A DNA stretch of 5,664 nt, taken from positions 1 through 5,664 of the forward strand of contig JAFAPF010000424.1 in the NCBI GenBank assembly GCA_019247245.1, in the 5' to 3' direction. This document shows positions 1 through 4,451 of the stretch, piece after piece. This stretch comes from Rubrobacter sp. GTDB taxonomy: Bacteria > Actinomycetota > Rubrobacteria > Rubrobacterales > Rubrobacteraceae. The first letter of the stretch is position 1, and every line of letters begins with the position of its first letter. The position numbers and the translations under genes were made by a program. The notes beneath the pieces are model-generated. The model made no database searches. It saw nothing but the letters and a program-made list of their open reading frames with translations, and had not been told where the DNA came from.

Positions 1-258
1 CTCCTCGGTGTACCCCTTCTCTAAAACCTCCTCTCGTGCCGGAGCGAAGTATTCGTAGAGCTCCTTGAGGGACGGAGAACCCTCGCCTCGCTCGGTGGTG
101 AGGTGTACTGGTTTGAGGTGCAGTGCTCCTTCAGAAAGGGTGACCTGTAGCATGCTCTCCTCGGTAATGCCAAGCTCCTTACGAAACTCAGCAGGAATGG
201 TGATTTGACCGCCCCTGAGGGGCCTAACAATCCGTGTCATACGCTTTGGTTGTGGCAT
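1..258 (-). CDS. AbrB/MazE/SpoVT-family DNA-binding protein, C-terminus cut by window edge
   Basis: Reading leftward from an ATG at 258, 86 codons are open to the first base of the window with no stop, so the C-terminus lies outside. Residues about 8-52 form a swapped-hairpin AbrB domain. The core RGGQITIPAEFRKELGI is the family signature (G-Q-ITIP-x-x-x-R), followed by the short strands LQVTLSEGALHLKP. The tail from about residue 61 is charged and helical (LKELYEYFAPAREEVLEKGY), as in the partner-binding tail of MazE/VapB-type antitoxins. Known members dimerise and bind palindromic promoter DNA, either as transition-state regulators or as antitoxins. The toxin gene, if there is one, would lie to the left of the window. 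The start at 258 is preferred over the in-frame ATG at 240 because GAGAT-like bases sit upstream of 258 and nothing comparable precedes 240. The family call is firm. Whether it is an antitoxin cannot be told here. Confidence 0.9.
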   Translation of the reverse strand, partial: MPQPKRMTRIVRPLRGGQITIPAEFRKELGITEESMLQVTLSEGALHLKPVHLTTERGEGSPSLKELYEYFAPAREEVLEKGYTEE

Positions 259-302
259 CGTGCATCATCTCGTTTGTAAGGCGATGAATACAGATTTACA
301 AC

Positions 303-343
303 TACTGTATTTTACAGTATTGTGTACGTTGTGTTAATAACAA
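303..343 (-). promoter_or_regulatory. Probable promoter and operator of the AbrB-type gene
   Basis: A perfect inverted repeat, TACTGTA at 303-309 and TACAGTA at 313-319 with TTT between, lies 45 bp upstream of the start codon at 258. On the minus strand a -35-like TTGTTA (343-338) and a -10-like TACTGT (319-314) are 18 bp apart, so the palindrome would overlap the -10 and the start of transcription. This layout fits autorepression by the AbrB-type product, which is common in that family. The palindrome is seen directly. The promoter boxes and the bound protein are inferred. Confidence 0.4.
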
Positions 344-432
344 GGCATTCGATACAGCCTAAGAGAGCTTAAATCAAGGCAAAAGATGCAACTTTATTGT
401 ACTGAGGGGTTTAGACTACAGGATCATCTAGC

Positions 433-771
433 TTGTACCCGCTCGTCTTTTTTGAGGTGGTAGAAAAGGTTCTAGGAAAGGAATCAGATCTTCTAGCAAG
501 GCTCCTAATGGGCACCAAATGGACAGTGAAGAAGCCGGAACAGTGCACTTTGGGCGAGTGGATAGAGTTGGGGTGCAAGCTGCGAGATGCACCCGACCGG
601 GAAATCCTCTCCTTGATAGGCAGCGTAGAGACCTATCTCGAAGACCAGCTGTACGAGAAAACATTACCGAGCAGCTTCGACTATAGGGAGTACGTCCAAA
701 GGTATGCAGAGACGATCCTAGTAGCAGCCCGAGACGAGCTCAGAAAGAGGAACTTGGAGCAGCTCGGGTGA
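433..771 (+). CDS. Hypothetical protein, small and helical
   Basis: I do not recognise a family. The frame gives 112 residues from a TTG at 433 to a TGA at 769-771. Upstream the frame is closed by a TAG at 412-414 and contains no ATG. A weak AGGA at 420-423 precedes the TTG by nine bases. A shorter product of 87 residues could start at the ATG at 508, which has AAGG about seven bases upstream. The sequence is rich in Glu, Leu, Arg and Lys and reads as mostly alpha-helical and soluble. It has a short hydrophobic N-terminal helix (YPLVFFEVVEKVL), a central LGEWIELGCKLRDAPDREIL stretch and a charged C-terminal helix ending RDELRKRNLEQLG. No signal peptide or catalytic motif is visible. It stands alone, divergent from the AbrB gene and convergent with the PAS gene. 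The lack of a good ATG leaves room for it to be an N-terminally truncated remnant. Confidence 0.6.
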   Translation: MYPLVFFEVVEKVLGKESDLLARLLMGTKWTVKKPEQCTLGEWIELGCKLRDAPDREILSLIGSVETYLEDQLYEKTLPSSFDYREYVQRYAETILVAARDELRKRNLEQLG

Positions 772-824
772 GAGAGGCCAAAGCAGTCACCTGACATCTT
801 TCTTGATTCTCGTTACGGTACATA

Positions 825-843
825 AGAGGTTGAGATCTCCTCT
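825..843. terminator. Weak hairpin between convergent genes
   Basis: AGAGG at 825-829 and CCTCT at 839-843 form a five-base-pair stem in the 138-bp gap between the convergent hypothetical gene (ends 771) and the PAS gene (ends 910). An inner GAGATCTC palindrome lies at 832-839. No T-run follows on either strand, so it is at best a weak or factor-assisted terminator. The position is the main argument for it. Confidence 0.2.
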
Positions 844-909
844 AAGCCTACAAAGGGCATAAAATGAGGGCCAGAGTGCAGAGAGAACTTACCCTCCTTG
901 CGACCTGTA

Positions 910-1302
910 CTATGTCATCCTACCCACCTGTCGGACGAAGTGATAGGCTACAGCCTCGCCTCGATAAGAGATGGGGATCATATCGGTCTCCGCAGCAAAC
1001 GTGGAGCCGTCTTTACGCATCCCTCGGAACCTGAAGGTAACTGGGAAGACGAGCGCAGCTACCCGGTTGTGATAATTCCAGGAAAACATTCTCCGGTCTT
1101 CCTCGGCCACGAAGTTGTCGAGGAACGGCTGTGTCGCCGACCACTCCTCTACCGTAAAACCAAAGAGCTTGGCCAGTTGCTCGTTACACACCTTGTGCGT
1201 TTCATCCAACCACAGGTACACTCCATCGGGGCTCTGCTCCATAATGGGCCGGAATTGTTCGGCAAGCTCTCGGATAATGTCTTCAGGCTTGCTTGGTCTC
1301 AA
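910..1302 (-). CDS. Stand-alone PAS domain protein
   Basis: A 130-residue protein made of a single PAS domain. An amphipathic N-terminal helix (about residues 6-20) leads into the PAS core, MEQSPDGVYLWLDETHKVCN at 21-40, then EQLAKLFGFTVEEW (41-54). The later strands include FPVTFRFRGMRKDGSTFAAE at 86-105 and the last strand AYHFVRQV. PAS domains sense ligands or redox state, or mediate dimerisation, usually attached to a kinase, cyclase or regulator. Here there is no output domain and the protein ends right after the fold. No haem or flavin residue can be assigned with confidence. The start is a TTG at 1302: an in-frame TAG at 1338-1336 closes the frame and no ATG or GTG lies between, while GGGAAGAGG just upstream supplies a close ribosome binding site. 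It begins 36 bp after the SnoaL-like gene stops on the same strand, so the two are probably one transcript. The fold call is strong. The signal and partner are unknown. Confidence 0.82.
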   Translation of the reverse strand: MRPSKPEDIIRELAEQFRPIMEQSPDGVYLWLDETHKVCNEQLAKLFGFTVEEWSATQPFLDNFVAEEDRRMFSWNYHNRVAALVFPVTFRFRGMRKDGSTFAAETDMIPISYRGEAVAYHFVRQVGRMT

Positions 1303-1338
1303 TTGCCTCTTCCCAAGAAGAGCTTCAGAGAGAGCCTA

Positions 1339-1701
1339 CTACTCATCCCACGCCTCAACGTTTACCTGCTGGACGATCTTCCCATTTTGCAACTCAAGGG
1401 TGGTTGCCGCTAGAACGCGGGTCCCATCGGTATATTCACAAGCTTCATTAAACGCTACACGATCATCGCCGATGACCTCCCGCTCGATGCGGTGCGTCAT
1501 TGCCCGCCCGCAGACATCGTTTAGGTACTCGGTGATCTGTTCTTTGCCGTGCAGTTCGCGAGGTGAACTGGGGGTAGTGTAGCGATTGACTATACGCAGC
1601 TCGGCATCATCAGCATAGAGGTTGATAAGCAGTTCGGCATCAAGCTGCTCGATACCACGACGGAAAGCTTCGAAATCGAAGCTGACATTCTGTTCGCTCA
1701 T
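1339..1701 (-). CDS. SnoaL/NTF2-like (cone-fold) protein
   Basis: A 120-residue protein with the layout of the SnoaL-like/NTF2-like superfamily. It has an N-terminal helix (FEAFRRGIEQLDAELLINLY, about 10-29), ADDAELRIVNRY (30-41), the loop helix GKEQITEYLNDV (52-63), and then the curved sheet, EREVIGDDRVAFNEACEYTD (73-92) and AATTLELQNGKIVQQVNVEA (98-117). Members include polyketide cyclases, isomerases and many small binding proteins. Aspartate-aspartate at 31-32 and H70 line the region where ligands usually bind, but no specific reaction can be assigned. The length is typical. The start is an ATG at 1701 with a purine-rich AAAGGGGGT upstream at a rather long spacing of about 12 bases. It is the first gene of a two-gene unit with the PAS protein. 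The pairing hints at a small signal-linked binding function, which is inference. Confidence 0.85.
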   Translation of the reverse strand: MSEQNVSFDFEAFRRGIEQLDAELLINLYADDAELRIVNRYTTPSSPRELHGKEQITEYLNDVCGRAMTHRIEREVIGDDRVAFNEACEYTDGTRVLAATTLELQNGKIVQQVNVEAWDE

Positions 1702-1773
1702 CTGTGTAGTGTACCCCCTTTTTGGTTACGTTCGTTACTGGTCACATACTCGCTACATTGGGGAATGGCCGAT

Positions 1774-1803
1774 TTACTGTTGCATGCGGTTCTCACCTCC
1801 TTT
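1774..1803 (-). promoter_or_regulatory. Strong orphan ribosome binding site with three-codon ORF
   Basis: On the minus strand AAAGGAGGTGA (1803-1793) is close to a full complement of the 16S tail. An ATG at 1785 follows at a normal distance, but the frame is only ATG CAA CAG and then TAA (1776-1774). It lies 73 bp upstream of the SnoaL-like start. It could be a minimal leader peptide, a standby site in the 5' UTR, or the fossil of a lost gene. The sequence is clear. The function is a guess. Confidence 0.3.
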
Positions 1804-1973
1804 CTCTCCCTTTGGAATCATAGGAAGGTTGGAAGCCGCACGCAACTTTGAAGCTACTAAACAGTTTGGCCTATCCTAGGAAGCTACCCCTTTACCTCTG
1901 AGGTTTCTCTCGTAGCAGCCATGGGCAGTCAGAGAATGGACGTTCTCCGACCAGCTCTCTGTCAAAAACGACC
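1804..1973. other. Intergenic stretch with no recognised feature
   Basis: Part of the 514-bp gene-free interval between the SnoaL-like gene (starts 1701, minus) and the response regulator (stops 2216, minus). The left part holds the orphan ribosome binding site and the right part a repeat copy. I found no ORF with a usable start signal, no clear promoter and no strong hairpin in these 170 bases. The promoter of the SnoaL-PAS unit should lie at its left end but cannot be pinpointed. Confidence 0.4.
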
Positions 1974-2182
1974 GTTTATGAAACATGGGTGCAGTATCAG
2001 AAAGGGTCCAGCGTGTTGAATAACTCCTTCGTACCGCTTTCTAAGCCCGTTCGGGAACTCAAAATCCCCGCTTTTGTAGTGTTTCAACCTTGTTTGCTGG
2101 CATTTCGGCGCTGTCTTGGGTCACCGAGTGGTCCGACAACGACTTTTTCAACACGCTGGGTGGGTTTTGATACACGTTCTCG
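1974..2182 (+). repeat. Diverged repeat, copy 1 (MITE- or IS-end-like)
   Basis: This segment matches 4452-4649 in the same orientation. Bases 1974-2020 agree with 4452-4498 at 43 of 47 positions, and 2131-2153 with 4599-4621 at 22 of 23. The middle is more diverged and ten bases longer here. Inside it, CCAGCGTGTTGAA (2008-2020) is perfectly inverted as TTCAACACGCTGG (2147-2159). With two mismatches the ends extend to 18 bp (2008-2025 and 2142-2159), giving a 152-bp unit bounded by inverted repeats. Ends of the type GTTGAAAAAGTC are common at insertion-sequence termini. There is no transposase. An open frame at 1989-2204 is not kept past the indel in the other copy, so I treat the unit as non-coding. 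Most likely it is a miniature non-autonomous element or a decayed insertion sequence. Confidence 0.7.
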
Positions 2183-2215
2183 TGCCAAAAATTACGCCCT
2201 ATGAACGCGCCAAAG

Positions 2216-2923
2216 TCATGATCTAGTCTGGACTTCGAAGCGGTAGCCTAGGCCTCTGACAGTGTGGATGTATTCATAGTCACTCTCGCTCGCCAACGCC
2301 TTCCGGATGCTTCGAATGTGCACGTCTAGAGTGCGTGAGAGGTGCACATCCGCGTGATGCTCCCAAACCTCTCTCACAAGCTCCTCCCGGTACTTGAGCT
2401 CACCCGATCTTGAGGCCAAAGCCGCCAACAGCTTGAACTCCATTGGCCTTAGGTACAGGAACTTCTTCTTTATACGGGCAGTATAATTCTTCGTATCCAG
2501 CTCCAGATCACCGGCCGTAAGGATCTTGCCGCGAGTACCGGGTGAGAAGGGGTTCCGTTTGAACTTAGCGTTGATCCTTGCTACGAGCGACTTCGTGCCA
2601 AATGGTGCGGTCACGCAGTCGTTAGCACCGGCCTCGAAGCCTTTGATTTCGTCTTCCCCTTGAGCATTCTTAGGGGCAATCATCATTATTAGGGCATCGC
2701 GATCTTCTCTGCGGATCGTCTCGCAAACGCCTATGCCGGACTTCTCTCCTTGCAGCATCAAGTCGATCATAATAAGGTCGGGTCTTAGATCGCGGGTAAG
2801 CGTTAAGGCCTGGTCCTCGCTGCTGACCTTATACACATCAAAGCCTTGCTGGGTGAGGTTGTGGGCCTGCCCGGCAAGGACACTTTCGTTATCCTCTACT
2901 GTTATTAGAACTGTTGGCTGCAT
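2216..2923 (-). CDS. OmpR/PhoB-family response regulator with atypical receiver
   Basis: A 235-residue two-domain regulator. The receiver spans about residues 4-120. It keeps an acidic pair (E10, D11 in LITVEDNE) and the phosphoacceptor D54 (RPDLIMIDLML). The switch Thr/Ser is replaced by I82 (IMMIAP, where families have IMLTA), and the invariant Lys of VTKPF is A106 (VTAPF). The winged-helix DNA-binding domain (about 133-232) looks intact: LYLRPMEFKLLAAL, the recognition helix SRTLDVHIRSIRKAL at 196-210, and wing HTVRGLGYRF. The protein should therefore bind DNA, while normal phosphorylation-driven switching is doubtful. The start is the ATG at 2923, with GGAG eight bases upstream; a GTG at 2926 would add one residue. 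The ATG overlaps the stop of a 36-codon upstream ORF (TGATG), pointing to translational coupling. No histidine kinase lies nearby. Across the 461-bp gap, the PNPOx gene pair is transcribed divergently and is a plausible target, by position only. Confidence 0.93.
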   Translation of the reverse strand: MQPTVLITVEDNESVLAGQAHNLTQQGFDVYKVSSEDQALTLTRDLRPDLIMIDLMLQGEKSGIGVCETIRREDRDALIMMIAPKNAQGEDEIKGFEAGANDCVTAPFGTKSLVARINAKFKRNPFSPGTRGKILTAGDLELDTKNYTARIKKKFLYLRPMEFKLLAALASRSGELKYREELVREVWEHHADVHLSRTLDVHIRSIRKALASESDYEYIHTVRGLGYRFEVQTRS

Positions 2924-3033
2924 CACGTCTTCTCCAAAGCGGAAGATGTCGTTGGGTGAAGCGCCAGGTGCGTATAGTATTCCTTCCGAGTAAGGCGTCC
3001 ATTCAAGCGTTCAAGACCTAATGACGTCCTCAA
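2923..3033 (-). CDS. Small 36-residue ORF coupled to the response regulator
   Basis: AAGGAGGT (3048-3041), a perfect anti-Shine-Dalgarno match, lies seven bases upstream of a TTG at 3033. The frame runs 36 codons to a TGA at 2925-2923 that overlaps the regulator's ATG by one base. The product starts MRTSLGLERLNGRLTRKE, continues YYTHLALHP, and ends SSALEKT. It is basic, has no membrane segment, and matches no family I know. A GTG at 3066, just after an in-frame TAG, would give 47 residues but lacks a ribosome binding site. The strong start signal and stop-start overlap are the evidence. The weak point is the short length and TTG start. It could be a small partner protein of the atypical receiver or a leader ORF that sets regulator translation. 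Confidence 0.5.
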   Translation of the reverse strand: MRTSLGLERLNGRLTRKEYYTHLALHPTTSSALEKT

Positions 3034-3079
3034 CTTCTTTACCTCCTTGTCATTGTCATCCTCCACCTATAACAATGCG

Positions 3080-3116
3080 CAACCTTCTTTAAAGAAGAAG
3101 GTGCAGCAGAAGGTTG
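3080..3116 (-). promoter_or_regulatory. Competing inverted repeats in the leader of the small ORF and regulator
   Basis: CAACCTTCTT (3080-3089) is complementary both to AAGAAGGT at 3095-3102 (8 bp, loop 5) and to AGAAGGTTG at 3108-3116 (9 bp). CTTCTTTAAAGAAG at 3084-3097 is also a perfect 14-bp palindrome. As minus-strand RNA the two hairpins share one arm and exclude each other. They sit 32 bp upstream of the AAGGAGGT site. This could be a double operator or a switchable 5' leader. The pairing is seen and the role is inferred. Confidence 0.35.
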
Positions 3117-3204
3117 GTTATGGTTTTGCTAAAGGCCGCAAGGCTTCAGCTGCCAATAGAGACTGTTTGGTAAATAGCTAAGGGGCTACCTGCTGACTGT
3201 ACCG

Positions 3205-3359
3205 CTCGCTGTAATTCAGAACGAATTCGTAATTGCAGCGAGAAACCACGATGCTGGAAGCATTAAGGATGAATCTGTCCCCCTCAGAGCTAGCTCTGGT
3301 AGCTACTCCCTGCTGCCAGAGGGGGTACGCTTTAGCAAGTATCATGGTTGACCATGATA
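3205..3359 (+). promoter_or_regulatory. Palindrome-rich control region upstream of PNPOx pair
   Basis: Three inverted structures precede the gene at 3385. First, CTCGCTGTAATT (3205-3216) pairs with AATTGCAGCGAG (3231-3242) as 12 bp with one G-U pair, around the palindrome ACGAATTCGT. Second, the palindrome CAGAGCTAGCTCTG (3285-3298) lies inside a CCCCCTC (3279-3285)/GAGGGGG (3319-3325) stem, and CTCTGG (3294-3299) can instead pair with CCAGAG (3316-3321). Third, a 9-2-9 palindrome lies at 3340-3359. No known riboswitch or T-box core is recognisable. It may be a structured leader RNA or a cluster of operators. A plus-strand promoter could not be fixed. Confidence 0.4.
3340..3359. promoter_or_regulatory. 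20-bp palindrome, likely operator
   Basis: TATCATGGT and ACCATGATA are perfect inverted 9-bp arms around a TG centre, ending 25 bp before the PNPOx start codon. A symmetric 20-bp site in this position fits a dimeric repressor or the divergent OmpR-type regulator, although OmpR-type proteins more often use direct repeats. The binder is not identified. Confidence 0.45.
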
Positions 3360-3384
3360 GCCAAACTCCCAGCAAGGAAGCACT

Positions 3385-3909
3385 ATGTCATATCCATCTC
3401 GTAAAATTATTAATTTCCCACCTGAGGTAGAGGCAGTCTTGCGCGAGTTCCGCACATGTGAGATGTCTACTTTAGCCAAAGACGGCACCCCTATTACCTG
3501 GCCTGTGCTGCCCTTCTGGCGGCCAGAAGAGGGTAGATTCCTCATCACCACTTCGGTTGGTCTACCTCAAAAAGCTTTCAACGTCCGACGCAACCCTCAT
3601 GTCTCGCTCTTGTTCTCCGATCCGACTGCTAGCGGCCTTATACATTCTTCTGCCGTGTTAGTACAGGGTACTGCCGAGGCGCCGGACGAGGTCGTAACCT
3701 CCATAGTGGGATTCGAGGATGAGATGCGGCAGGTCTTCCAGCGGCAGCCAGCGTCGGGCGTGTACAGTAGCAACCCGTTCGCACGCTACCTGTTCGATTG
3801 GTACTACATGCGGCTGCTCATACACGTCACATCACACCGCCTACTATGGTGGCCGGAGGGCGACTTCCAAAGGACGCCCCTTGAGGCGGAGATCGAAGAT
3901 GTGGGGTGA
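3385..3909 (+). CDS. PNPOx-like split-barrel flavin-binding family protein (first of pair)
   Basis: A 174-residue protein of the pyridoxamine 5'-phosphate oxidase-like split-barrel superfamily. The first strands are EMSTLAKDGTPITWPVLPFW (26-45). FLITTS (52-57) leads to the motif LPQKAFNVRRNPHVSLLF (60-77), where K63, R69 and N70 match residues that contact the FMN or F420 phosphate in relatives. SSAVLVQGTAE (88-98) closes the barrel. The C-terminal half is aromatic (YLFDWYYMRLL, HRLLWWPEGDF). Members bind flavin or deazaflavin and reduce or oxidise small molecules, so true pyridoxine biosynthesis is not implied. AAGGAAG at 3374-3380 is a good ribosome binding site for the ATG at 3385. The end overlaps the next gene by 11 bases, so the two are co-translated. 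The superfamily is secure. Substrate and cofactor are unknown. Confidence 0.85.
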   Translation: MSYPSRKIINFPPEVEAVLREFRTCEMSTLAKDGTPITWPVLPFWRPEEGRFLITTSVGLPQKAFNVRRNPHVSLLFSDPTASGLIHSSAVLVQGTAEAPDEVVTSIVGFEDEMRQVFQRQPASGVYSSNPFARYLFDWYYMRLLIHVTSHRLLWWPEGDFQRTPLEAEIEDVG

Positions 3910-4339
3910 GATCGTTGAGCACCTCGCTGAGTTCCCCAGCGCGGTGTTGACGGGCGTGGATGCGAAGGGCTACCCGTTTAGCATACGCTGTCGGCCTGAA
4001 CCGGATGATGCGCAGGAGGAGTTGCGGATACGTCTTCTCTACGATACCCCTGCTATCCGACCCGGCCCCGCTAGCTTGCTCTGCCACAGCCACGACGAAA
4101 ATCTCTGGAACCAAAAGAGCTTCCTTGTTCGTGGAACACTGAGCCAGGAAGATCAGGGGTGGAGTTTCCACCCCCAGCAGTTTATTCCGGGGGCAGGGAC
4201 CGGGGGTCTGAGGGGCATGGTTGGTTTCATAGCTGGCGCACGTAAGAACACCAAGCGCTACCTACGCAGGCGCAGATTAGCTCGACCGAGCGTTCCATGG
4301 GACGAGATTGAGACGATCAAAAGGCAGGCCAAGGGCTGA
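3899..4339 (+). CDS. PNPOx-like protein, second of overlapping pair
   Basis: 146 residues starting at an ATG at 3899, inside the last codons of the preceding gene. GGAG seven bases upstream fixes this start over a much longer open frame beginning at 3719. SAVLTGVDAKGYPFSIRC (14-31) reads as the first barrel strands of the PNPOx-like fold. PASLLCHSHDENLWNQKSF (57-75) and LVRGTL (76-81) resemble the central strands, the latter echoing LVQGTA in the neighbour. The C-terminus departs from a simple barrel: a glycine-rich segment (PGAGTGGLRGMVGFIAGA, 97-114) is followed by the very basic RKNTKRYLRRRRLARP (115-130). The basic tail could bind nucleic acid, an acidic partner or the cofactor phosphate. 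The overlap with its neighbour and the related fold suggest a heteromeric complex. The family call rests on partial motifs and is weaker than for the first gene. Confidence 0.72.
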   Translation: MWGEIVEHLAEFPSAVLTGVDAKGYPFSIRCRPEPDDAQEELRIRLLYDTPAIRPGPASLLCHSHDENLWNQKSFLVRGTLSQEDQGWSFHPQQFIPGAGTGGLRGMVGFIAGARKNTKRYLRRRRLARPSVPWDEIETIKRQAKG

Positions 4340-4350
4340 AAGTAAGAGTG

Positions 4351-4393
4351 GTACTAACGGTCTGTCCAAACACCGTTAGTACAGTAGGGACAG
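4351..4393 (+). other. Hairpin with loop-downstream pairing (pseudoknot-like)
   Basis: GTACTAACGGT (4351-4361) and ACCGTTAGTAC (4372-4382) form a perfect 11-bp stem 11 bases after the PNPOx pair ends. The loop contains CTGTCC (4362-4367), fully complementary to GGACAG at 4388-4393. The two pairings would form an H-type pseudoknot or a pair of alternative hairpins. With both stems complete, the connecting loops (0 and 5 bases) are too short for a standard knot, so partial pairing or a switch is more likely. No T-run follows, so it is not a classic intrinsic terminator, though it may protect the 3' end. Confidence 0.45.
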
Positions 4394-4433
4394 TTGATCT
4401 TTATGCCTGCCTCAGTTTTTAGTGGGGGAGCAG

Positions 4434-4448
4434 CGTGTTCCGAACACG
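4434..4448. repeat. Short palindrome carrying the repeat-end motif
   Basis: CGTGTTC (4434-4440) and GAACACG (4442-4448) are inverted around a single C. The preceding CAGCGTGTT (4431-4439) matches the CAGCGTGTT of the inverted ends at 2010-2018 and 4488-4496. It lies directly against copy 2 of the repeat and may be part of a nested or older element end. Confidence 0.35.
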
Positions 4449-4451
4449 TTG

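Noticed and set aside
303..319. LexA (SOS) box
   Set aside because: CTGT and ACAG are present, but only five bases separate them, whereas the E. coli-type box needs eight. It does not match the Gram-positive GAAC-N4-GTTC form either.
891..899. Minus-strand AAGGAGGGT as a ribosome binding site
   Set aside because: No ATG, GTG or TTG follows within a usable distance. It lies just past the PAS stop.
898..1413. Long plus-strand open frame opposite the PAS gene
   Set aside because: It is antisense to a recognised PAS fold, starts without a ribosome binding site, and its translation shows no domain.
1115..1582. Plus-strand open frame spanning the SnoaL and PAS genes
   Set aside because: Serine- and cysteine-rich translation typical of an antisense shadow of two genes with clear folds.
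1989..2204. Open frame in repeat copy 1, similar in translation to the one at 4422-4700
   Set aside because: The similarity follows from the DNA repeat. The ten-base length difference breaks the frame before the right end, and neither frame has a good start.
3279..3359. Known riboswitch or T-box leader
   Set aside because: No T-box sequence, specifier loop, or conserved core of FMN, cobalamin, SAM or TPP riboswitches could be matched by eye.
3233..3430. 65-residue plus-strand frame running into the PNPOx gene
   Set aside because: TTG start without a ribosome binding site, and it covers the palindromes and overlaps the well-supported start at 3385. The matching minus-strand frame 3178-3375 is equally unsupported.
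3719..3898. N-terminal extension of the second PNPOx gene from 3719
   Set aside because: It overlaps the first gene by 191 bases with a low-complexity Arg/Ser/Thr translation. The ATG at 3899 has a proper ribosome binding site.
4351..4382. Intrinsic terminator
   Set aside because: The stem is long and perfect but A/T-containing, and is followed by AGTAGGGACAG, not a T-run.
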